A stretch of DNA of 64,000 nt from Phialophora verrucosa (Eukaryota > Ascomycota > Eurotiomycetes > Chaetothyriales > Herpotrichiellaceae), in NCBI GenBank assembly GCA_002099365.1, contig MSED01000015.1:2666001-2730000 (forward strand). The letters run 5' to 3'. The notes under the pieces were generated by a model. That model had not been told where the DNA came from. It was given only the letters and a program-made list of their open reading frames with translations, and made no database searches. Below, one piece after another: positions 34,834 through 45,702 of the stretch. Positions within the stretch are counted from its first letter, which is position 1; every line of letters begins with the position of its first letter. Position numbers and translations under genes: made by a program.

Positions 34834-36024
34834 ATGTTTGCGCGATGTTCGCGAGGGACGCCAGAGCGCTTGCACCATGCAATACGCCCCCGGCCGCGGT
34901 CCTTGCTCCTTCGTGCACGCTTCAACTCCTCTGTCCCTGAGCGGACCCGAAAACTTCCCAATGATGCACGGGGCTCGGTTTCGAAGCTGCTCTCCGACTG
35001 GCTCTTCAACCGCTGGTTTCTCCTCGGGATCGCCTCCGGCGTTACCTTGAATGAGTATTTCAAGCGCCGCGGAGACGACTCCTTCGTCACATACACCTTG
35101 GTTGGCAAGGAGCCGGTGTCGTCGACCGCAAGCATCTTTCACCTCCGGCCGAAACACCGGTCGGAGAATTACGAACTCTACAAGGAGGCATGGAGAAGAG
35201 GCATCTGGAATGTCCAGTTCAAACAGCCGCAGCTCCAGATCGTGAGGGCCTACACGCCGCTGCCGCCCTGGGATGAGCGCAGCGCGCAAGAGACGGGAGA
35301 CTTGAGGTTCCTCATCCGGCACGATCCACATGGGGAGGTGTCGAGCTGGCTGCACAGACTGCCTTCGGACGCGGAGGTTGAGATGAGGGGTCCGTACCTC
35401 GAGTACGAGATTACGAACGATGTCCGGCAAGTCGTCTTCTTTGCCGGCGGAACGGGGATTGCCCCCGCTTTACAGGTCGCGCACGCTCTGTTCGAGGGCA
35501 ACAAGTCTGCAGAGCAAGATGCCGCATGCAAAGACCGCAAGCTGCATATCCTCTGGGCGAACAGAATGCGACAGGACTGTCTGGGCGGTGTCAGTGACGA
35601 ACCACCTGCAGAGGCCTTGCCGCCCAAGTCGACCTGGTCGGGATTCTTCTCGGCCCCGAAGCCGAAACCAACGCTTCCGGCATCTACGCAAAAAGGTCCC
35701 ATTGTGCGGGAGCTCGAAGCTCTCAAGCAGAGATATCCGGGCCAGGTCACCGTGGAATACTATGTCAACGCCGAGGACACGTGGATAGACGAAGACGCCG
35801 TTTTTCGAGCACTGTCCCGTTTTGACGACAAGGATTTCTCCGCAGGCACGCAGATGTCGCGCGAACAGCGACAAATCTTGATCTCTGGACCTCCTGGGTT
35901 TATTGCACATCTAGCAGGTCCAAAGGAATGGAGAAACGGACGAGAAGAGCAGGGCGCCGTCAGCAGGATTGTTGCACATGCATTGGCAAAGAACCCACAT
36001 CATGTCAAGGTTTGGAAGATCTAA
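34834..36024 (+). CDS. Mitochondrial FAD/NAD(P)H oxidoreductase, Cyc2-like (cytochrome-b5-reductase fold)
   Basis: Single exon, 396 residues. ATG 34834 opens an Arg-rich presequence (CSRGTPERLHHAIRPRPRS) followed by one hydrophobic anchor (LFNRWFLLGIASGV), which fits insertion in the inner membrane. The flavin-binding motif RAYTPLP is at ~139-145, and the NAD-binding GGTGIAP follows at ~205. Near the C-terminus is ISGPPGFIAHLAG, the usual nucleotide-contact segment. This is the layout of fungal Cyc2, which keeps cytochrome c haem or thiols reduced during maturation by the haem lyase; that role is from the family, not shown here. An insert rich in Pro/Lys (~265-295) separates the NAD-binding strands. 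Confidence 0.82.
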   Translation: MFARCSRGTPERLHHAIRPRPRSLLLRARFNSSVPERTRKLPNDARGSVSKLLSDWLFNRWFLLGIASGVTLNEYFKRRGDDSFVTYTLVGKEPVSSTASIFHLRPKHRSENYELYKEAWRRGIWNVQFKQPQLQIVRAYTPLPPWDERSAQETGDLRFLIRHDPHGEVSSWLHRLPSDAEVEMRGPYLEYEITNDVRQVVFFAGGTGIAPALQVAHALFEGNKSAEQDAACKDRKLHILWANRMRQDCLGGVSDEPPAEALPPKSTWSGFFSAPKPKPTLPASTQKGPIVRELEALKQRYPGQVTVEYYVNAEDTWIDEDAVFRALSRFDDKDFSAGTQMSREQRQILISGPPGFIAHLAGPKEWRNGREEQGAVSRIVAHALAKNPHHVKVWKI

Positions 36025-36478
36025 ACAGCACTGCGTGCAGCTGTGAGACACGAGAAGCAGGCACAGGCCATTAAGCCCACCATAGGCGCCGGTGCTTCTG
36101 GCCAGCACCACGAATGTTCATGAGGGAACAAGTTACTGCCTGGAAAGGGATAAAACCAGCCACACTCCGCAACGGGTCTCGTTAGAAATCAGCATTTGTC
36201 GCGGGCATACCGTGCACTGGAAAACATGTTGGACTGGACAGCGGAGTCTTGGCACAATACCGGCGCGAAATGTAGCAGACTTGGTTACGAGAATGCCAAC
36301 CTCCACGACAACAACGCCATATCACAGTACTCTGAGAGCAAAATCGCAGTGGGGACGATGCAGTCTCAAAGCACTGTCACGGGCAACAATATCCATCTCC
36401 CGGGGTGTTTTCCCTTCAAACCATGGAGATCAGGCAAAAAAAGAGCTCCGTTTCCAGCCAACATTTGACAAAGAAGGT
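36025..36478. other. Convergent intergenic region
   Basis: 3' ends of the Cyc2-like and first MACPF-like genes face each other here. No further gene is supported. Confidence 0.45.
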
Positions 36479-39147
36479 CTACACGACCTCATCTAGATTG
36501 GTCCAGCTACCACCGTCGAAATGGCTCCTCCATAGATTCCCGTTCGGACCACAAGCGAAAACATCGGCCTGGGCTCCATAACCGATAGCGCACGGGTTGT
36601 TGAAAACCTGTTGGGAGATCACCTTGATGGCATGCGCATTGTTGGCCCCGAATCCATCAGCGGCCAAGCCTTTATCGGCGAAGTGGCACACAACCCTGCC
36701 CCTCATGTCCGCATCAGTCCCACTCGGCACGTCAACGCCTCTGACTGCGAAGGCAAAGCACGCGTTATCCGTTACCGCGACGGCAGGCGCCGAAAACATC
36801 CACTTGCTCTCCAACTGAATGCGACTTGAGCGAGTCTGAGTATATGGCTGACCCCAGACGTGTTGGGCGATCCAGGTGCCGGATTCACCGTTGCCCGTCC
36901 AGAGAAGGACCGCCGCGTCGTTGTTCCATGGCAACGTTGCTGCTGTCATTGGTAGATCCGGGCGGGCGGTCTCATCCATCTTTTCTCCCGGCTCTGGGTC
37001 CTGCCCGTCCTGCAATGTGAATCTGTATAAGGTCCCAAGATCGGCGCCGTCAGCAATGCAATACAGTCGACTGGGGCCACCGTCCTTCACCAGGTTAAGT
37101 AGACACGGCTGGCCAATAACATACGCGCCAAATGACGAGACTGAGGGTGCTGACACATCTCCCTCCCACTTCAGCCAGTTGATGTGGTTTTCGGACGTAC
37201 GAATTGCGACATCGACTCGGCTCAGGCCGGTGCAAGCAACAGATGGTCCGGAATCGTAGATCGTCTCGTTAACCTTTTTCCAAGGTTGCCATCCGCCGTT
37301 CGCGTACGTTTTGCGCCAGAGCTTGCGATCCGCGCCCAGTGCAAAGATGTCGCGGAGGTCTACCGACGCATTGCCCCTGTAGATAGCGGCGATCTCGCGG
37401 TCGGCAGCGAGTACAATACTGTCGTTGGGCGTGAAGAGCTCCCATGTTCCGGGCGCTGATCTGCTTGCGGGACCTTGTTGCGGCTCGTTGATCCACTTCC
37501 GGTAAAGGTGGCCATCTCCTGCTATGGCGAATATCTCGGTCAGTCCAGCGGCGGTGCGATACGCCTTCGGATTCCCGGCCATGACCATCGGCTTTGTGCC
37601 TTGGTTTACACCGGCGTTGGGATCGGTCTTGCGAATCGGGAGGCGGAAAGCAAACAATTGAGGGTCTGTGATGTCTGGGAGCGGCGGAGGCGGCTTTTCC
37701 GTGGGAGGCGCTGCGGTTCCGGGCGATGTTGCGTCCCTTCCGGGCTGCGTGACGACAACCGCCGAGTCCGAGGACTTCGAAGACGGGGCACTTGATGTGG
37801 CTTGAGGATGTCTGTCCTCTTCTGCAATGCCTAGAGAGGCGTCGATCGCACGGTGTGGATCAAATGTCACATAATCAACCTCCTGGGTGATGAGTGCCAT
37901 TTGTTTCTTGATCTGCTTCTTTGTCTGGAGAACAGCATCGATCTCCACGGGGATAGCCTTCGGCGAGGCAGCCATCTGGTAGTCCGGCATGTTGCGGGCA
38001 ATATCATTGAGTTGCTTGAGCAGAGTTTTGTACTCCAAGAATTGATCGAGCAGGTCATTCGTGTAGGTTGAGGCCATGTCGTAGTCGAGCAGGCTTGAGG
38101 ACCACCAGGCAGGAGCAGACTTATGGAAGTCTTTTAAGTGGTCCCACTTTGTAATGATCGCATAGCAGTATTCCGGATGCACGGAGACTCGCGCGGGAAA
38201 TTCTGTGGCGGCTTGGAACAGGCTTGCCATGTTCCATGGCTGCTGAGGATCCTTGACCTGGCCACCACCTCTCCAATTCACAGCATAGTTGACCTCGCTG
38301 AGTGATGCACTACTTGTTTTGTCGAAGCCCCCGTTCCCTTCGCCCTGGAATGCGCTCATCGAAATGCTGAGCTGCGCCTTGATGTGCTCGGCGCTGTCCG
38401 TGTCCTTGGTGACCATGCTCACGATGGCGTTGAATTCGCCACCCTTGACCCACCCAGAGATGAACCCGTCTCCATAGGCATTAATGAACTGCTCTTTGCT
38501 TCCATAAACGGCGTCAACCTTGTTGAACGCCATGGCAGAGGTATCAGGCTGCACGAGGTCGTTCATGACTTTGACCGTCAAAATATAGGTCAAGCTGCTG
38601 TCCCTGACTTTGTCCTCTTGCACAAAGGCGCCGCTGCCACTTGCCGTCACTGTTCCCATTTTCACCGAGGCTGCAGCCGAGATGTTGAGGTTCTCCAGTG
38701 CATCAGACACTTTGTTCGTCACAGTCGTCTTGTAATCAACCACCTGTGGGATGGTGTCGTCCGGGGTGACCGGGAAGAGCTTGACACGCTCTTTGATATT
38801 TTCGATGTCTGCGATGTCCTTGGAAGTGGTAGCATCTGTTGAAGGATCTGCCGCTCTGAGGGCACGACGATCTAACTTGCCAGATGCATCTGGGCCAGTA
38901 GGTGTAGTTGTTGAGCCGCCGACGGAAGTGTCGATCTGGGATGGACTCGCAGTCAAAAGCGTCGGAGCAGTGAACTTCAGCTCAGCGGCCTCCTTGAATG
39001 TTACGACATTTTCCATGCATACTTGTTGAAGATAGGTATTGTAGCCCTGAATATATGAGCTGGCAGACACAATATGAGACATGCAAAGACCAAACTCACC
39101 TGACCAAGTCGCATTGACTGGTCAAACGGCACGAGTATCAAAGGCAT
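36479..39147 (-). CDS. MACPF-like protein with C-terminal lectin-type beta-propeller
   Basis: Exon 1 39147-39100 and exon 2 39046-36479; the 53 bp intron has a GTGAGT donor and phase 0, joining MRLGQ to GYNTYLQQ. The ATG at 39082 lies in the intron and is not the start. The product is 871 residues. The N-terminal ~430 residues resemble membrane-attack-complex/perforin proteins: residues 207-219 read YGDGFISGWVKGG, fitting the Y-G-x-x-F-x6-G-G signature. A Pro/Ser linker leads to ~350 residues with repeated propeller blades (EIFAIAGDGHLYRKW ~520, DIFALGADRKLWRKT ~582, DVFACGPNGNLWRS ~844), like sugar-binding propellers. No signal peptide is visible. A pore-forming or carbohydrate-binding role is inferred. 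It is divergent from a second MACPF-like gene. Confidence 0.8.
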
Positions 39148-40159
39148 GTTGAAGCTGGTTAAAGGCAGGGAGTACAAACAACGAGCTGTGAACAATACAG
39201 TTTCCCACAATTGATTGAAGCAGCAACCGCAACAGACCTTATAGTTCCAATCTCTCGATTCGCTGTCCTTTATCTTTGCGAGGCCAAGAAAGAGCAGCAA
39301 GGCAGCCTCCCGTGGACGGCTTGACCTGAATTCAGCTCCCAGCAAGGGGATGATCGAGAATCAACCTGGATGTGGCTGTCGCATGTTGTCGGTATCAGCC
39401 AGCCCCAATACGACCGGTGAGTGACATGGGCCGTAGCACTCTCCATCTTGAAGGCAATGCAGCTTCTCCATCGAATCGATGTGTTGATGGATGTAATGTG
39501 GGTGAGGAAGGGGTGAATGGAGAGTGAGGAAGCCCGGCGTTCTTGGCGACTCCCACGCGGGGTCGATTGTGGCTGGCTGTGCAGGCGCAAGCTGAAGGAG
39601 GAGCCTTTCAATTCCTCGCATACAGAAACCTTCGGCTTCATGGTGAGTCGTGGAGAACGGTTGCCACTTCTAGACCTGCGGAATGCATGGCTGCATAGCT
39701 CTCAGCTCGAAATTCAGACTCCAGGCCACATTGAGCGACCTTCTGCATCGTCTCCGGCCATCATGTTTCGTGTCGGCGGGTGGTTCAGCGAGCTGCCTAG
39801 CTTGCAGAGCTGAAGTCGTGTCCCTCCCGAAGTGCAAAAGCTCGTCCATTTCAAGATGGCGGTCCGTGATATTGGCTTTTATCTAAATGCGAAGATGTGG
39901 GGGTTTGCATGCCCGACCGCTTCTGAATGTCACCTTCACTGATATACAGTACGCCGCATTCATCCCTGCGCACAAGACCGTGTCTCAGCTCAGCCCCTGA
40001 AGCATAAGTCTAATGCCAGAGCTCTTAGAAGTTTGGGACCTTGAAGTGACGCAAGCTCTTATAGCACCAGTTGTGGCCTTGTAGGAGCCTTCGTGCGACT
40101 GATACTTGCTCACAGGTCCAAGGTTTCCTCGGGGCAATTTTAAAGAACCAGAGGCGCCA
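39148..40159. promoter_or_regulatory. Shared divergent promoter of the two MACPF-like genes
   Basis: 1.0 kb between the two ATGs. No gene is supported within it. Co-regulation of the pair from this region is inferred from arrangement only. Confidence 0.4.
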
Positions 40160-41301
40160 ATGGACAACGAAGACGACTGGGATATTCGGCTCCTCTCAAT
40201 CCGCAAACAAGCCTCAGCAAAGGCTCCCTTCAACCTCCCAGTTCCTAACCTGAACGAATTCCAACTTCAGAGCAAATCATTCGGACCCAAGGTCTTCGAA
40301 ACGAAGGTGCTTGAGATTGGACTCTTCTCTGGTTTCGACTCAAAGCTCGCGAGCGCACCAGATCTCGGGCCATTCCAGGCAGACTCGCCCTTCCAGCTTC
40401 GAGACAGCTACGACATTACGGCCACCCCATTAGGCCGGAACAGCTTCTCGGATGTAACGAGCACCACATCTTTATCCTCTTACGAGCACCTTTCTGCGTC
40501 GGTGGGGGTAGGAATTGACTGTGCGGTTCTCGGAGGGTCCGTGTCAGTCTCGTACGACAAGTACGTCAGTACAAACGCAGACGTATGTTCACTGCTTGCC
40601 GGACCCCTTCGCACTAATTTGACTTGATGGATTAGGATCTCAAGCACAGTCAGCATGCCGTATGCTACGACCTATCTATACAGTACTCGAGCGCACCGCC
40701 ATTGTCAGATGCAGCCAAACAGCTTCTTCGTGAGCAGGGAGAAGCCGGATTCCAGTCGAAATTCGGCGACTACTTCCTTGGTGGAGTTGTGACGGGAGCA
40801 GAGGCTGGTCTTCTCATGTCGTATGGTCACTCCGACCGAGAAGAGACGGAAATTACGCGCTTTACCATCACCGTCAAGGTCCTGTTCTGGAGCGCAAGCC
40901 ACACCGAGGAAACGGTGCACACCGACACATTAGAGACTTCATCGTTAACATTCACATCATTCAACACACTGGATCCTGCGTCCTCGAGGATCAATGCTGC
41001 GCCAGGGCCCGGCGGGATTGGGATAGCCTCACAAAATTCAACCCTGCTAGATACGCAAGCGCGGGTGCAGGAACTCACGTTGTCGGCTCAGACGATGTCT
41101 GCACTGGTCGCAGCAAAGAGGCCGTCCATCTTCGGGACAGAGCTAACCACACAGGATTGGGACACTGGCGGCACATTCACCGTAACCCATGCCGCAACGC
41201 GGTTGACGAGGATGTGTCAGTCCGGCATCTTATTGCAGATCCAGCTCATCCCCTATACTCTTCTGCGGGAATACCAGGAGGTGCTCGGCCCCACGAACTG
41301 A
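40160..41301 (+). CDS. Second, single-domain MACPF-like protein
   Basis: Exons 40160-40582 and 40636-41301; the 53 bp intron has a GTATGT donor and phase 0, giving 362 residues. ATG 40160 is the first in-frame ATG. Residue 184 onward reads FGDYFLGGVVTGAEAG, matching the perforin signature position of the neighbouring protein except that the last Gly of the G-G pair is Ala. Before it, Ser-rich beta-hairpin-like sequence (SYEHLSASVGVGIDCAVLGG) corresponds to the YILTV / SAAASVKMG part of the partner. There is no propeller and no signal peptide. It probably arose with, or is a partner of, the 871-residue protein. A pore-forming function is inferred and untested. Confidence 0.72.
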
Positions 41302-41693
41302 GCGATAGGAGCATGTGTGCGCAGGTTGCTGACACGAAATGCTACTGGCGGAGGTTCGTTACATTTAGTAATTACTTTTCGACGAATTGCTGATGTCTGG
41401 ACATAGACAATATCCAGCAGCAAGACATGTGTAGAAATGCGGCTAGACGTCTCTGTGGACTTCTCGACGTCGCAACCAATCCGAGGCCAAATGATTTAAC
41501 CGAATTCCGCCTCGGCATCATTGAGGCAACAGAACTTGCCACCATCCCCTCTCCTCGTCACGATAAACAAGCCAAGGTGAAGCGAGTCTTCAAATGCGCC
41601 TTCGACTGCAAGAATGCGTTCTTTGACTTGCTCCATCTCCGAAAAGCTGCCAGCCTTGCAATTCCATCCCTCGTGACGAGCGGAACTGCCAAC
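41302..41693. other. Intergenic region
   Basis: The ligase frame is open upstream to 41427, but the family-like sequence begins only at ATG 41694, so I treat 41302-41693 as non-coding. No other gene is seen. Confidence 0.45.
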
Positions 41694-43543
41694 ATGCCTC
41701 CGCGCAAGACAATATACCTCCCTACAAGGGACTATGAGCTCCCGGACGTCGATATCTTGACCTTGATATACGACTCTCCTGAATCCTGGACCCAAGAATC
41801 AACTGTTCTTCACGCCGAGGCCGCGCTGCCTTCCAACGCCGTCACCAAAGCCCAATGCCGCATGTACACAAAACGACTTGCCTGGGTTTTCAGGCACGTC
41901 TTCTCCATCGGCACGAATGGGTCAGGCAAAGACGTTGTGGTCTGCTTATCTTCCGGACAGATCCTGCTAAGTAGCATCTTTTACGGAGTGATTGCCGCCG
42001 GAGGAGTCTTTTCGGCCGCGAGTTCATCTTTCACGGCAGGAGAGCTGGCCCGACAGATTAAGCAGGGACGAAGCTCCTGTATAGTTTGCAGTGAGGACTG
42101 CAAGGACGTGGCAATGAAGGCAGCGAAGGAATGTGGTGTGCCGACCAGTAGGGTTTTGGTGTTGGAGAGTATGGGCGGGAAGCGTGTGCTCAGGGATGCA
42201 GAGAAGAAGGGACAGAACTGGCTGGAGGGTGGAGAAGAAGAATGGATTGGGAAAAGTGGATTGTTGGAATGGGAGAAGATCACAGATCCGAAGACATTGA
42301 AAGATCGAGTGGTCTGCTTACTTTACAGCAGCGGGACGACGGGCATACCAAAGGGTGATTGATTCCTCCTAAGTGATCTTGAGGGTGAGAGTCAAGCTAA
42401 CAGCGATATCACAGGAGTCAACATCTCGCACGCAAATCTCGTCTCCGAAGGCTTGATTCCGCAATACCAAATTCGCGAACATTTCGCACGCCAGCGTCGC
42501 CTCGATCCAGCTTACAGGTTCGAATACCGCACACTAGCACATCTCCCCACAGCCCACATTGCTGGGTGTCAGGGCTACTTCGTCAACCCGTCCATCTCGG
42601 GCGGCCCCGTATTTTGGATGCCGAAATTCGACTTCCCACTCTTTCTCGAATACAACAGACGCTACAAGATCACGTACTTTTTCACCGTCCCGCCGATATA
42701 CCTGCTCATCGCGAAGAGCCCTCTGGTTACCGACCAGTTTGCGAATCTCGTGCATGCGGTGACCGGCGCGGCGCCCATGGGCGCCGAATTACAAGCCATG
42801 GCGGAGAAGAAATTGGGATGTCAAATCTCTCAAACGTGGGGCCTTTCGGAGACGACGGGCAGTGTGACGGCCATGCCGTGGGACCAGAAGGACGACACGG
42901 GGAGCGTATCTCCGTTATTGCCCAACGTGCGGATGCGAGTCGTGGACGACGACGAGAATGATGTCGAAGAAGGTCAGGAAGGAGAATTCATCGTCCAAGG
43001 CCCCATGATCACGACGGGCTACTGGGGTAATGAAGCTGCGACGAAAGAGGCATTCTCAAAGGATGGTAAATGGTTCAAGACTGGCGACGTGGGCCTCTAC
43101 AAAGATTGTAAATTCTACGTGGTGGATCGCAAGAAGGCAGGTTTCTTTTTAGATCTCCTCTCTCTCACCGCCACGAAGCTCTCCATTCTAATTGATACTC
43201 CCAGGAATTGATCAAGTACAAAGGCCTCCAAGTCGCGCCCGCCGAGCTGGAAGCCGTTCTCCTGTCGCACAATATCATCCTCGATGCGGCTGTCATCGGC
43301 GTCCCCGACCCGTCGGGCAGCGGCAATGAACTACCCCGCGCGTACGTCGTGGCCGACAAGTCCAAGATCTCGGACCACGAGATCAAAGCTTTCGTCAGCC
43401 AGAATCTCGCCCAGCACAAGCAGTTGAGAGGCGGGGTCATTTATCTGGACGCCATCCCCAAGAGCGCCAGCGGGAAGATCCTCCGACGGGAATTGAGAGA
43501 AATGGCCAAGCGGGAGCGCATGACGGGACAGGCGAAGATCTAG
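41694..43543 (+). CDS. AMP-forming acyl/4-coumarate-CoA ligase-like enzyme, peroxisomal-type
   Basis: Exons 41694-42354, 42415-43136 and 43205-43543; 573 residues. The first intron splits the AMP-binding P-loop, restored as YSSGTTGIPKG (211-221). The second must be a GC-AG intron (AAG|GCAGGT ... CCAG|GAA) to give the family motif DRKKELIKYKG. Further adenylate-forming motifs are TWGLSETTG, the TGD of FKTGDVG, and the catalytic Lys552 in SASGKILRREL. The enzyme activates a carboxylic acid to its adenylate and then to a CoA thioester. The C-terminal tripeptide AKI is a plausible PTS1 variant, suggesting peroxisomes. The acid substrate (aromatic or fatty) cannot be read from the sequence. Confidence 0.9.
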
Positions 43544-44073
43544 GCAAAGGGACAAGGGACCTCCGGATGCGGTGTTTTTGCTGAAGCAGATTTAAGGAAA
43601 GGTACTAGAGATTTCTAGATGAGGTTTCTTCCTCGCTCTACCCGCGCTGCCAGCCGTGGAGGAGTGAATGGACGGGGACATGGCCGTACAGTTAGACGGT
43701 AGACGGAATATAACCGGCGCGAAGCGAATACCGATTTAGCTATTCGTTCGTGACACTGTTTTCTGATCGCACTTGCTCCATTTACATAGTATGGAAGACG
43801 AAGCCGATTTCGAGCCAAAATGTGCTATTGCCGGGAAGTGGCCTCCCTTTCTGTAGGCCGTTCCACTAGCTGAGAGACTGAAAGTAACAAGGCCGAAGAA
43901 GATGCCAACCATAGTTACAGAAAATTTAATAGCTTACAGCGAGACGTGCCCACGATAGAAGTCCTGAGCCTGTACAGACATGTAGGGTTGAGTGAAACTC
44001 AGACGAGTAAGCAAGGATGTAGCGAAAGTCTCCGGTGTTCATGACCTGTTGGAATACCCTCCGTCGTTCACTC
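43544..44073. other. Convergent intergenic region
   Basis: 3' ends of the ligase and AAAP transporter face each other. No gene is seen. Confidence 0.5.
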
Positions 44074-45702
44074 TCATGCCACCGAGTTCGAATTGTCAGC
44101 ACAAGACCACGCCGCCGACCCTCCAGAGACTTTGTAGGTGTCGATGATGCCGACAACAGACCCGTAAGTGCCACCGATCATGAGGAAAGTTCCCGAAACG
44201 ATCACAAAGACGGACCAGCAAACCATCAGGGTCAACCTCGTGGTCCGTTCGGCCTTGAACTTGCCCCAGTTGTCGTACAACCACATGCAACCCATGGGCT
44301 GGAACGACATGAGGGTGCCGAGCAAGGCGCCGATGAGGGAGACGAGGCCGCCAAAGACGGGGATCGCGCTCGCGACCACGTAGGCCACGACGGCGATCCC
44401 GCCGGTACAGCTCAGCCAGGTGACCCAGTGCCTCGCGGTGTTTTCGGTGAGGTGGTGGGTGCCGCGCAACGCCCGCACAAAGATATACTTGGCTGCGATG
44501 TGGATGACGAGCGTGGTTGTGACAATCAGCCCTGGGAGCGCGAACCCGTACCCGATCTTCTTGAGCAAGGGCCCGGCTGAGCCCAGAGCGGGCGACGCCA
44601 CGTACGAGCCGCAGAAGTAGTAGACCACGACGCCGATGGTGATGTACGTCACCGTGACGACGGACTGGCAGACGACCAGAGACCGCGTGTAGTGGCGGGG
44701 GTCTCGCATTTCGCAGACGATCGAGAAGAAGGCGGGCGTGCCGGCGTAGGCGAACACCAGGGAGGAGCAGGCCGAGATCGCGTCGGTGAAGGATGGATCG
44801 TTTGTGATCTTGTAGTCGGAGTGGAAGACGCCTTCTTGGGGTGCGGCGGACGGGCGGTCTTGAACCCCGACGGCGATGGTGACGGTGAAGACTTTGGCGG
44901 GTAACGATCAGTCCGGCGGACTTTGTACATAGGAGACGGACGGACCGGGAATGAATGAACGACTTACTTGCTGTGAGGATGCATACCAAACCGACCCAGG
45001 CCAGCCAGCTGATTTTATGAAGCGTCTGGATGCTTCCGAGGCCGAATCCCACGACTGCGGCAATGGCGACGAAAATCGCAGTACATGCTCCGTGGGAGGA
45101 GACGGCATTCAGACCAATCGAGATGCCCAGCATGCCAGCTCCGGCGACGAAGATCCAGACTGTGCACAGGTGAATTAGCAAAAAATGCCATCGTCGCCAA
45201 CTCTCTACCGAGACTTACACAGGATAAATGCTGCCGCGAGCGTCTCTCGTCCCACTCGACCGAACAGCAATTGGCCAACATCGTCGATACCATAGACGGA
45301 GCGATGCCGCAGTTTGAATATGCCGACCATGTAATCCGACCAGGTGGTAATCACGGCAATGGTGATGAGGATGATGATACCAGGAATCATGCCGAGGACG
45401 TCAAAGACGGCGGGAATCGAGAGAACCCCAAGCCCAATCTGCGTTTTCATCATCAGTGCCGCCGTTCCTATCCAGCCGACCTAGCCAGGAGTGTCAGTTT
45501 CGGAAAGATCGTATGCTGTGGGAGAGACGCTGACATTGCGGTAATTGGGACCTCCTTCAACAATCTCCCCAAAGACATCGTCGACGATGGAAACACGCCT
45601 CCCTGTCACAGACAGACGACGCCCATTCTCGTCTACACTGTATCGGTACTCATTCTGGGCGACAACTGCGCCGTCTACCTGGTCGATTTTCTTTTCCTCC
45701 AT
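44074..45702 (-). CDS. AAAP-family amino-acid transporter (neutral/aromatic type)
   Basis: Exons 45702-45535, 45480-45219, 45159-44968 and 44891-44074; 479 residues. The first intron (54 bp, GTCAGC donor, CTGAC branch) removes an in-frame TAG and joins GPNYRN to VGWIGTAALMMKTQIG, the conserved TM1 of fungal AAAP carriers. About 11 hydrophobic segments follow. FDVLGMIPGIIILI, WIFVAGAGMLGISIGLNAVS and SLVFAYAGTPAFFSIVCEMRDP are typical of the Mtr/N-system group. It should be a proton-coupled importer of neutral or aromatic amino acids at the plasma membrane. The first donor is weak, but no other splice gives the conserved junction. Confidence 0.92.

Noticed and set aside
36479..39082. ATG at 39082 as the start of the first MACPF-like protein
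   Set aside because: It lies in a 53 bp GTGAGT...TTCAG intron. Splicing to the upstream exon at 39147 gives the better N-terminus MRLGQ-GYNTYLQQ.
44096..45181. 361-codon minus-strand frame across the AAAP transporter
   Set aside because: It is an Arg/His-rich shadow of the real transporter frame in high-GC sequence.
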